A DNA stretch of 64,000 bases. Source: Algoriphagus mannitolivorans DSM 15301 (lineage in GTDB: Bacteria > Bacteroidota > Bacteroidia > Cytophagales > Cyclobacteriaceae). This document shows positions 51,514 through 58,749 of the stretch, piece by piece (the stretch's first letter is position 1; every line of letters starts with the position of its first letter). The stretch is from positions 1 to 64,000 of the forward strand of contig NZ_AUBV01000013.1 in assembly GCF_000429425.1 (NCBI RefSeq). Reading direction: 5' to 3'. The position numbers and the translations under genes were made by a program. Below the pieces are notes generated by a model. The model did no database searches and was not told the DNA's origin. It saw nothing but the letters and a program-made list of their open reading frames with translations.

Positions 51514-53028
51514 ATGGACTCTGTTTTAACCCAAAAAATCCTGGATCAGGGAATGCATCCAGTTACTGTCGCCCAGCAAATTGAAAATTTTAAAAATGGG
51601 TTTCCCTTCTTGAAAATCCATGCTCCAGCTACTCCAGGCAATGGAATAAAAGTGCTCAGCGATAAAGAATTGGCAAACTACACTTCCACCTATCCTTCCA
51701 AAGCACTTAAAAAAGAGATTGTCAAATTTGTGCCTGCATCAGGAGCTGCATCTAGAATGTTCAAGGATCTATTCGCCTTTTTGGATGGAGACGGCGATCT
51801 TGAAAAAAGCCCATTTGCCAAAAAGTTTATCGAGAACATCAAAAAATTTGCCTTCTATCAGGACTTAGACAAGGTCCTAAGTGCTCAAAGGAATACCTTG
51901 GAAGAATGCCTCCAGGCAGGGATGTACCGGAAAATTATATCCATGCTACTCTTGGAAGAAGGGCTAGACTACGGGAGTCTTCCTAAAGGCCTTTTGAAAT
52001 TCCATAAATATCCTACCGAAAACAGAACTCCGGCGCAGGAACACTTGATAGAAGGTGTCCAATATGCTGTAGGAAAAGGAAATAAAGTGAAAATCCACTT
52101 TACCGTTTCCCCAGAGCATGAAAGTAAATTCAAAGCTGAAATAGCCAAGGTTTTACCCGCCATCAAGGCTGTGTCTGGACTTGATTTTGAAGTCTCGTAT
52201 TCTCAGCAAAAAAAATCCACAGACACCATTGCGGTAAATATGGATAACTCACCATTTATGGAAGAAGATGGAAGCTTACTTTTCCGTCCTGCCGGCCATG
52301 GTGCTTTGTTGGAAAATCTCAACGATATCGATGCGGATCTGATCTACATCAAGAATATTGACAATGTAGTACCTGACCGACTCAAGGAACCCACCAAAGA
52401 GTATAAAATGGCTATTGGAGGTTTACTATTAGAGGTGCAGGAAAGAATTTTTGATGCCCTCAGAGCAATGGATGAAAAAATTTCCCATGAATCCCTAAGC
52501 TTGGCAATTAAGGTGTACAATGAAGATTTGGGCGGTAAAATCCCTCCAACGGCCTCCTCTGAAAAACTCCATGAGCTGGCTCATTACTTGAAAGACAAGC
52601 TCAATCGCCCGATTCGGGTTTGCGGAATGGTGAAAAATACCGGGGAACCCGGAGGTGGTCCATTCTGGATTGAGGAAAAGGATGGATCCTATTCCCTTCA
52701 AATTCTCGAAACTGCCCAAATCGATCTGAATGACCCCAAATCAAAAGCCCATATGCAGGCTTCCACTCACTTCAACCCTGTGGACTTGGTATGTGGAACA
52801 AGAGATTACAAAGGCAGAGCTTTTGACCTCATGGAGTTCAGAGACATGCAAACCGGATTCATTACCGAGAAATCCAAAGGTGGAAGAGATCTGAAAGCTC
52901 TTGAATTGCCTGGTCTTTGGAATGGCGCCATGGCCGGCTGGAATACCCTATTTGTGGAAGTTCCATTGATCACCTTCAACCCGGTCAAAACAGTGAATGA
53001 TTTGCTTCGGGACGAGCATCAAGCCTGA
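51514..53028 (+). CDS. DUF4301 family protein
   Basis: A 504-residue cytosolic protein of the DUF4301 family, common in Bacteroidota and of unknown function. Visible blocks are VKFVPASGAASRMFKDLFAFL near residue 72 (similar to the phosphate-contacting loop of nucleotidyltransferases), HFTVSPEHESKF, DTIAVNMDNSPFMEEDGSLLFRPAGHGALLENLNDIDAD and WNGAMAGWNTLFVEVPL at the end. A sugar-nucleotidyltransferase-like activity has been suspected by fold for such sequences, which is inference. Monocistronic; the stop is followed by an inverted-arm word repeat. Confidence 0.9.
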   Translation: MDSVLTQKILDQGMHPVTVAQQIENFKNGFPFLKIHAPATPGNGIKVLSDKELANYTSTYPSKALKKEIVKFVPASGAASRMFKDLFAFLDGDGDLEKSPFAKKFIENIKKFAFYQDLDKVLSAQRNTLEECLQAGMYRKIISMLLLEEGLDYGSLPKGLLKFHKYPTENRTPAQEHLIEGVQYAVGKGNKVKIHFTVSPEHESKFKAEIAKVLPAIKAVSGLDFEVSYSQQKKSTDTIAVNMDNSPFMEEDGSLLFRPAGHGALLENLNDIDADLIYIKNIDNVVPDRLKEPTKEYKMAIGGLLLEVQERIFDALRAMDEKISHESLSLAIKVYNEDLGGKIPPTASSEKLHELAHYLKDKLNRPIRVCGMVKNTGEPGGGPFWIEEKDGSYSLQILETAQIDLNDPKSKAHMQASTHFNPVDLVCGTRDYKGRAFDLMEFRDMQTGFITEKSKGGRDLKALELPGLWNGAMAGWNTLFVEVPLITFNPVKTVNDLLRDEHQA

Positions 53029-53033
53029 GATTG

Positions 53034-53083
53034 ATTTGAGATTTGAAATTTGAGATTTGATTCGGCAGATCTCAAATTTCAAG
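53034..53083. repeat. TTTGAGATTTGAAATTTGAG inverted-arm repeat
   Basis: The left arm (words TTTGAGATTTGAAATTTGAG, 53034-53060) faces AGATCTCAAATTTCAAG (53067-53083). It occupies the gap between convergent DUF4301 and WYL genes. The left arm word is the one seen near 2652 and 2752. Confidence 0.65.
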
Positions 53084-53097
53084 CCTCTAGTTTTTTA

Positions 53098-54012
53098 TCA
53101 AAAAACTCCTTTTTCCAGCTGTTCTTTTAGATAAGCCTTCATCTCCTCTCCTTCTTCGACCTTTATTTCTCCGGGAAGTCCCAGAATAAACCTGCCTAAA
53201 CCCGGTAACTGGGAAACTTCTCCTTCAAAAAAATACTGGTTTCGGTTCTTTACCTGCATAAATGGAATTGCATTCGGGTGCTCCTCTTGCATCAATTGAT
53301 AGGCTTTTTTGCTCAGCTTCAACTTGACATGAAAGTTTCTTTTGCCAGAAAAGCCAAATAAAGCCTGCTCCGGGAGTTCATGTTTTGCTTCAAATTTCCA
53401 GGAATCTGAACCCACGATTACTTCCCCTATTCTTTCGATTTTAAACACCTTCATGCTTTTGCTTTCGACTTCAAGTGCATGAATACTTTCGTAGTCTGAA
53501 GAAAATCCCACCGGCTCGACCAATCGATCCGAGACAGTATCGCTACTCAGGGAATAGTAATCCTTCAACCAGATTTGCTTTTTCCCGGCTATTGCCTGGG
53601 CAATCAAATCCACCAACCTTCCCAAATTAGCCTTAAAAAGCTGCTCGGTACCTTGCTTCACCTCAGATTTAAGCTGAAGCTTTTGCAAGACAGAATCTTT
53701 GAGAAGATTTCCTTTTGCTTGACTTTCGATCAAGGTTTTCAACCACTGATTTTCTTCCTGTGAAAAAGTGCTGTAAGTGGTATCAGAGGGTAAATAGTCA
53801 GGTCTTTCCTGGATTTTGTACTTGCTAAACTCCTTGACCACTACAAAGCCTAAAGCCTCCAGAAGCTTAAAATATCTATATATCGTTCGCTCATCTGTTT
53901 CCAAAAGCTCTGCCAGTCGATGAACCGGCTTTCCGATATTGCTTTGGAGTAAGTTAATGAGTTTGAATACCCTGAGGATTTTTTGCTGTTCGATTTGACT
54001 AGATTTTGCCAT
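53098..54012 (-). CDS. HTH-WYL transcriptional regulator
   Basis: A 304-residue DNA-binding regulator with a DeoR/HTH_11-type winged helix in the first 65 residues (INLLQSNIGKPVHRLAELLETDERTIYRYFKLLEALGFVVVKE) and a WYL-type ligand domain in the second half (KQIWLKDYYSLSSDTVSDRLVEPVGFSSDYESIHALEVESKSMKVFKIERIGEV), followed by a C-terminal extension. WYL regulators often sense nucleic acids or nucleotides. Upstream, two dyads lie within 75 bases (54044-54058 and 54069-54085), which may be its own operator. The target is not evident. Confidence 0.88.
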   Translation of the reverse strand: MAKSSQIEQQKILRVFKLINLLQSNIGKPVHRLAELLETDERTIYRYFKLLEALGFVVVKEFSKYKIQERPDYLPSDTTYSTFSQEENQWLKTLIESQAKGNLLKDSVLQKLQLKSEVKQGTEQLFKANLGRLVDLIAQAIAGKKQIWLKDYYSLSSDTVSDRLVEPVGFSSDYESIHALEVESKSMKVFKIERIGEVIVGSDSWKFEAKHELPEQALFGFSGKRNFHVKLKLSKKAYQLMQEEHPNAIPFMQVKNRNQYFFEGEVSQLPGLGRFILGLPGEIKVEEGEEMKAYLKEQLEKGVF

Positions 54013-54068
54013 AGCTGCTGACGATTACTGTCTAAAAGTAATTCCTTCTGGAAGAAGAAAGGTTATCA

Positions 54069-54085
54069 TTGACAGCTATTGTCAA
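54069..54085. promoter_or_regulatory. Candidate operator upstream of the WYL regulator gene
   Basis: TTGACA and TGTCAA form an exact 6-bp dyad with a 5-bp centre, 57 bases upstream of the regulator start. A second imperfect dyad around TTCTGGAA lies closer to the gene. Autoregulation is inference. Confidence 0.35.
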
Positions 54086-54131
54086 AATAAAATGACCCAA
54101 AAACCAATCCGTCTCAGGTTCAAACCTATTC

Positions 54132-54298
54132 TGGTTCAAGTCTTCAGATCTGGACCTTTTTACAGCGTAACACTGGTTCAAGTCTCCTGACTTGGACCTT
54201 ACCTCAACGCAACTCAAGTAGAGGGCTTCTGAAGACTGCAAGAAGCATTAGTCCAAGTCTAAAGACTTGAACTAATCCAATCTGAAGACTTGGACTAA
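54132..54298. repeat. REP-like array: CAAGTC...GACTTG hairpins
   Basis: At least four related units lie in the gap before the GT39-like gene: 54132-54156, 54175-54199, 54249-54274 and 54280-54298. Each has CAAGTC and GACTTG (or slight variants) around a 4-base centre, giving imperfect hairpins, for example GGTTCAAGTC/GACTTGGACC. The first two are in one orientation, the others in the opposite. No gene lies in the 311-bp gap. Confidence 0.65.
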
Positions 54299-54323
54299 CT
54301 CAAGAATCACCTATTTTTACCCC

Positions 54324-55907
54324 ATGTCCCCAAAGATTTTTTTATGGAATAGGCCCAAGAAATTCGCCTTTTTGGCGGGTTCGTTTTTCCTTTTCCTCTA
54401 TTGGCTCATCGGTTTTGACGGGATTACTTTTTCTGATGATGTATATTATTTATTGGCTGGAAAAAGTTTCTGGGAAGGAACCATGGAGGTCAATGCCTAC
54501 CACTTTTCCAGTCGATGGGGTGCCTATGTACCCGCAGGGCTTATGGGCTATTGGTTTGGATTCGATCCTCACCGGATTTCATTGATTTCATGGATTGCCT
54601 ATGTGGCCACCTTAGCTTTATTACTAAAGGCTTTACCTTCCAGGTCGAGTCCTTGGATTCTCACGATTTGGTTTAGCTCTCAAGTCTATTTCCTTCACTT
54701 TTTGACCAAGGTTTACCCTGATTCTCTGCTGGTTTTCTGGACCTGCCTGATTCCTTTTTCAGCTATCTTTAGAAATGAAAAACCCCTATTAGCGGCCTTG
54801 GGAGTGATTTCAGGTTTGTTTTTCGGATTTATTACCAAAGAAACAATCGTCTTTTTGGCTCCCTTTCCAGTCTTACTTTTTATCTGGGATTATCGAAAAA
54901 AAACCCTCAACCCAAACTTTTACTGGAATATCCTCGGGCTCGGATTTCTTTTTGGATCTGGCTATTTAGCCTATTTCTGGATCAATTTCGGAGATCCGTT
55001 CTATCGGGTTTCTTCCATCAATGCAGGCCATTACATCTCAGAATTCACCTATGCTGACAAAGGGATATGGTCCATTCTCCGGAGAATCACATATCTGCCA
55101 GTGGTGACATTTATCGAAAGAGCCTACTGGATCTGGGTGGTCATGGCGATACCGGGCATTTACTCAATCTGGAATGACAAAAATTCCAAAGGAGTCGAAA
55201 TGGCATTAGCCGCCGGCTGTTTGCTCGTAGGTTTTTGGTTTATGACTTCAACGCTGGAATTTTACAATCCTATCTACCTCAATCCAAGGCACCTGATCAT
55301 TCTGATTCCCAGCCTTGTTTATCTGATTGCTCTGGGATGGAGTTCGTGGGAGAAAAATCAAAATCTTAAGCGGGTTTTGATTTCGCTGATGGTTGTAGGA
55401 ATTACAGTTAGCCTAGCTCAACTTGACCTGAAAACAGCAGCTTTCCAAGGGGCCTTTTTAATACTCATGTGGATAAAATCACCTGGTTTGAAGATGGCAT
55501 ATTTAAGTTTGATGTTACTTTTTCCAGCCTTAGCCTCCCTGGTCTATCAGGAAAAAATCAAGGGGTATCTGCTTTTTATAGAAACCTTAAGTAAAGAGGT
55601 GGGAAATACAGAAAATCAATCTCCTATTCTGGTCAATAACTTTGTCAAGTTCAGTGAAGAAGTACTTTTTCCCGAAAATGAAAAAGTAAAAATCCAGCTT
55701 TTCCCGATTGAAAAACTGGATTCATTGAAGGCTGTTCATCCAGCCTCACTTCGGGTTTTCCTCTATGAATACTATCGGCATGCCTATCCGAAAGAGCAGG
55801 AAGACGTAGAAGCTTTAGAACTTTGGCTAAAAGAGAATTATACTGTTCAAAGTGAGGATCACAAAGGAAAGGTTTGGATCAGAGAATTACGTCTGAATCC
55901 TGAGTGA
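54324..55907 (+). CDS. GT39-type integral membrane glycosyltransferase-like protein
   Basis: A polytopic membrane protein of 527 residues with about ten hydrophobic segments. The first loop holds the acidic pair FSDDVYYLLAGKSFWEG, and a later periplasmic loop has HYISEFTYADKGIW. This arrangement resembles the PMT/ArnT superfamily (GT39/GT83), which transfer sugars from polyprenyl carriers to proteins or lipids. The acceptor is unknown. The C-terminal 90 residues are soluble. Its promoter lies after the REP array. Confidence 0.75.
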   Translation: MSPKIFLWNRPKKFAFLAGSFFLFLYWLIGFDGITFSDDVYYLLAGKSFWEGTMEVNAYHFSSRWGAYVPAGLMGYWFGFDPHRISLISWIAYVATLALLLKALPSRSSPWILTIWFSSQVYFLHFLTKVYPDSLLVFWTCLIPFSAIFRNEKPLLAALGVISGLFFGFITKETIVFLAPFPVLLFIWDYRKKTLNPNFYWNILGLGFLFGSGYLAYFWINFGDPFYRVSSINAGHYISEFTYADKGIWSILRRITYLPVVTFIERAYWIWVVMAIPGIYSIWNDKNSKGVEMALAAGCLLVGFWFMTSTLEFYNPIYLNPRHLIILIPSLVYLIALGWSSWEKNQNLKRVLISLMVVGITVSLAQLDLKTAAFQGAFLILMWIKSPGLKMAYLSLMLLFPALASLVYQEKIKGYLLFIETLSKEVGNTENQSPILVNNFVKFSEEVLFPENEKVKIQLFPIEKLDSLKAVHPASLRVFLYEYYRHAYPKEQEDVEALELWLKENYTVQSEDHKGKVWIRELRLNPE

Positions 55908-56783
55908 TTACTTTCTTTTCTTCTGTCCTAAGGCAAAAATTCGGTTGACATTGAATCCCAGCCTGAATTCTTCACCAGGAACTCCATTTCCTCCGGCAAG
56001 GAGATAGGGTTCAGTCAGTGCCTGAGAAGTGACAAAGTACATTTGGAACACATGCCCTCCTGCCTCTACATCCCATCCAATCCCGAAATTGCTGCGCAAA
56101 TCTGAATTCAGGTTGGGAATATATTGCAAGGTAAGAGAAGACCGATCAGTTACTTTCCACTTTCCGCTCATTCCTAAAGCAAGGTAAAAGTTTTGATCTC
56201 CCTCAATCTGGAAGATCGGCAGGGGGTTGTTGAAGTAAGCAAAGGTGGGACTCAACTGGAAACTGATTTTTCCGGAAAATTTTCTCGCCAACATCACTTG
56301 CCCGAAATAATTCAACCGGTCTCCAAAAACGGGCTGCTCTGCAACAGGAAAAAAAGAATAATTATTGGTGATGACGCCTGCACCTCCTGCTAAGCTCAGT
56401 GAAAAAGGCATTTTCCCGTTTTGAGTTTGCTCGAATAAATGATAGCGGCCAAAAGCCTGATACACTTTGTCCCTGCTGGCCCGTGAGACCCCCAAGGAAA
56501 ATTTATCGCTCAGTCCAAATTCAAAGCTAAACTGGATATTGGCGCCATTATCCAGGCCAAAGAGATTTTCTATACCTCCATTCAGGGTGCCAAAAGTATG
56601 CATAATCGCAAAGTGCATCGTTTTCTTTTCCAGCGGTTCAACCGTCAATAGATTGATGTGTCTTGGAGCATGAAAAATGAGTTCGACGGCTTGATTTTCA
56701 TTGGCTAGTTGCCTTTCTAATTGGGAAAAGGAAGTACTAGTCAGTCCTAAAAGGAAGGCAAAGAATAGGAATATCTTTCTCAT
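55908..56783 (-). CDS. DUF5777 family beta-barrel-like protein
   Basis: An exported protein of 291 residues with a signal peptide (1-21, ending SFSQ), rich in alternating aromatic strands (HFAIMHTFGTLNGGIENLFGLDNGANIQFSFEFGLSDKFSLGVSRAS), as expected for a small outer-membrane beta-barrel. It starts four bases inside the YceI stop (ATGA-type overlap), so it is the third gene of Rieske-YceI-DUF5777. The function is unknown; the cluster suggests it acts with a periplasmic Fe-S protein. Confidence 0.85.
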   Translation of the reverse strand: MRKIFLFFAFLLGLTSTSFSQLERQLANENQAVELIFHAPRHINLLTVEPLEKKTMHFAIMHTFGTLNGGIENLFGLDNGANIQFSFEFGLSDKFSLGVSRASRDKVYQAFGRYHLFEQTQNGKMPFSLSLAGGAGVITNNYSFFPVAEQPVFGDRLNYFGQVMLARKFSGKISFQLSPTFAYFNNPLPIFQIEGDQNFYLALGMSGKWKVTDRSSLTLQYIPNLNSDLRSNFGIGWDVEAGGHVFQMYFVTSQALTEPYLLAGGNGVPGEEFRLGFNVNRIFALGQKKRK

Positions 56784-57322
56784 TTTTTGGGGCTTAAGGT
56801 AGCATTGATGGTCACTTTCTGCTCGGGTGCCAATTCATAGAAGACCAACTTTGGAATTTCAATTTGGTAGTCATTCAGCAGGATTGTAAACTCAGAATTG
56901 AGGTCGAGCCTTTTGTCAGAGCGCATGGTGATTGTTCCTTGCACTAGGATTTCCCGCTCAACGCCATGGATTTTAAACTTTCCCCTAGCACGTACGGGAT
57001 AAGATTGACCTGCTTTCAAGTCCGGCACGGGCTCCATTTTTCCTGTAAATTCTGCAAAAGGAAATTTCTCTGTCTCCAGGTAGTTTTCCCTCATATGTTT
57101 ATCTCGGAGACCAATTCCGGTATTCAATGTGTTTAGATCCAGATAAAAGTCCAAAAGGTTCTTCTCCAGATCAATCAATCCATTTAAAGAGTTGGACTTG
57201 CCCTCAAATTCATTCAAAGGCGCCTTGCTGAGAAAAACCACTGAACCATTTTTGGTCAGGTATTCTTGAGAAAAACCAAGAATGGGAATAAAAAACCAGG
57301 CGATGAAGATCAGCCGTCTCAT
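56780..57322 (-). CDS. YceI family periplasmic protein
   Basis: An extracytoplasmic lipocalin-like beta-barrel of 180 residues with a signal peptide (1-18, ending GFS). The YceI domain core is VFLSKAPLNEFEGKSNSLNGLIDLEKNLLDFYLDLNTLNTGIGLRD, then KMEPVPDLKAG and GTITMRSDKRLDL. Family members bind isoprenoid chains such as quinones, which would suit a partner of a Rieske protein. Coupled to both neighbours by 4-bp overlaps. Confidence 0.88.
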   Translation of the reverse strand: MRRLIFIAWFFIPILGFSQEYLTKNGSVVFLSKAPLNEFEGKSNSLNGLIDLEKNLLDFYLDLNTLNTGIGLRDKHMRENYLETEKFPFAEFTGKMEPVPDLKAGQSYPVRARGKFKIHGVEREILVQGTITMRSDKRLDLNSEFTILLNDYQIEIPKLVFYELAPEQKVTINATLSPKK

Positions 57323-57816
57323 CTCGTGATGACCAAATTGTTTCCGGAAACCTGAGTACCAAACTGTTGAAGTGGCGCATTAGCGGGTCCTTGAATCACT
57401 TGTCCATTAGGGTCAAAAACAGATCCGTGACAGGTGCAGGTAAAGCGGTTGTTTCCGAATGTCCAGTTATCAGAACAACCAGAATGAGTGCAAACCGAGG
57501 TCAAAGCCACATAGGAGTTGTTGATATTCGCTACCAATGTTCTGGCATTTGAGATCAACAGCCAGTTGCCTGAAGTGCGAAGCCTAGTCTGAATATTTAG
57601 ATCGATAGAAATGGTATTTCCTGAAATGGTTATACCTGAACCTGGATCTGAAGGGGGATTGGGATTACCGGGAGGATTGGCATCCTCGGTTGTGGAACAA
57701 GAAGTAAAGAATGATGCACCTAAAGTTCCCAAAACCAGACTTACGCCTGCTTTTTCCAAGAATTTTCTTCTGGATTCTGATAATTCTCCCGTAATAACTT
57801 TCACTTTTCCTTCCAT
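57319..57816 (-). CDS. Tat-exported Rieske [2Fe-2S] protein
   Basis: A 165-residue Rieske ferredoxin-like protein. The twin-arginine signal SRRKFLEKAGVSLVLG (about 15-30) is followed by a lipobox-like SCSTTED. The cluster motifs are SVCTHSGCSDNW and TCTCHGSVFD, giving the Cys-His/Cys-His ligands in the order C-x-H...C-x-x-H. It has no cytochrome b partner in the window; instead it is translationally coupled to YceI and DUF5777. It may shuttle electrons in the periplasm. Confidence 0.9.
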   Translation of the reverse strand: MEGKVKVITGELSESRRKFLEKAGVSLVLGTLGASFFTSCSTTEDANPPGNPNPPSDPGSGITISGNTISIDLNIQTRLRTSGNWLLISNARTLVANINNSYVALTSVCTHSGCSDNWTFGNNRFTCTCHGSVFDPNGQVIQGPANAPLQQFGTQVSGNNLVITR

Positions 57817-57952
57817 AACATTTAAATCTAAGGGATTACATGATTCATTTACGGAATAAAATCGGAAAGCGGATGTAATGTTTACAAAAATGCCAAGAAA
57901 GACTAAAAATTTTTGGCTTTAAAAGAGAGACCCTAAAGCCATGTTTATTTGA

Positions 57953-58444
57953 TTAGAAGTGTTTTCTATTCAAAATTTCAGAAAGCACAATTGCTTCTTT
58001 GACTGACTTGGGATTTCTCAGCTTTTGCCCATAAGGATTCACTTTTTTGGGCTTGAGAGGATCATCCTCAATTTTCAGAATGGGGGTTTTCAGCAAGGAA
58101 GGAATATCCGCAAATTCCTGATTTGGGATCTTTTTGTTAGCCTTAAAAGTCCCCTCATAGTACCTGGTTTCATCATCTTCTTCTTCCTCTACCACTTTCT
58201 TGGGTATCGCCCGGCGCTCATGAACTGGGATGGGTTTGGGAGCTGGGGCTGCTGGTTCAGGCCTTTGAGGGTTTTGAGCCTCCCGGATTTCTCTCAGCAA
58301 ATCATCAAACGTCACTCCCTTTTGTGGTGCTTGAGAAGTAGGCTCAGTGGAATCCGGAAGTTCCTCCCCTCCCTTTTTCTTGGTCATTTGATAGATAAAA
58401 TAAGCAATGACCGCTACGATATAGATGATATTCCCGAAGTCCAT
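57953..58444 (-). CDS. Membrane-anchored Pro/Glu-rich protein of unknown function
   Basis: 163 residues with one N-terminal helix (NIIYIVAVIAYFIYQM) and a long disordered Pro/Glu/Lys-rich cytoplasmic segment (PEPAAPAPKPIPVHERR; VEEEEDDETRYYEG), closing with a conserved-looking patch (PKSVKEAIVLSEILNRKHF). No family is recognised. The shape suggests a scaffold or cell-envelope linker. Confidence 0.7.
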   Translation of the reverse strand: MDFGNIIYIVAVIAYFIYQMTKKKGGEELPDSTEPTSQAPQKGVTFDDLLREIREAQNPQRPEPAAPAPKPIPVHERRAIPKKVVEEEEDDETRYYEGTFKANKKIPNQEFADIPSLLKTPILKIEDDPLKPKKVNPYGQKLRNPKSVKEAIVLSEILNRKHF

Positions 58445-58451
58445 TTTGTGA

Positions 58452-58570
58452 GAGTTTAAAGTTTAAAGTTAAAAGTTTAATGGGAATACTATTGAAATAC
58501 TTGGAAATACGCTTCGCGAAATATGAAAAGAAATACAGTGGAAATACATAGAAATCCGCTTCGCGAAGTA
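58452..58570. repeat. GAAATAC words and two CGCTTCGCGAA palindromes
   Basis: AAGTTTAAAGTTTAAAGTT words (58452-58478) are followed by GAAATAC words and two copies of GAAATxCGCTTCGCGAA (58504-58520 and 58551-58567), with the exact palindrome CTTCGCGAAG in the second. The remaining 58571-58749 is A/T-rich, with nothing else seen; it should hold the promoter of the M16 protease. Confidence 0.55.
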
Positions 58571-58749
58571 GTTATTGGTGTATCTGGATATCTCAATGGT
58601 ATTTCGCCGACTGAAAGGAGGCATATCTCTGCCACTACCAATTAATTATCCTTTTTACAACATTTCACATTTTCAATATATGCATATAGATAATTTTTTA
58701 TGTAGATTACCTAACCTTTTCAGTTTACATATTACTAATATCAATTTCT

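Noticed and set aside
54032..54241. 69-codon minus-strand frame before the WYL gene
   Set aside because: The peptide repeats (KSGDLNQ, RSEDLNQ) are translations of the REP units.
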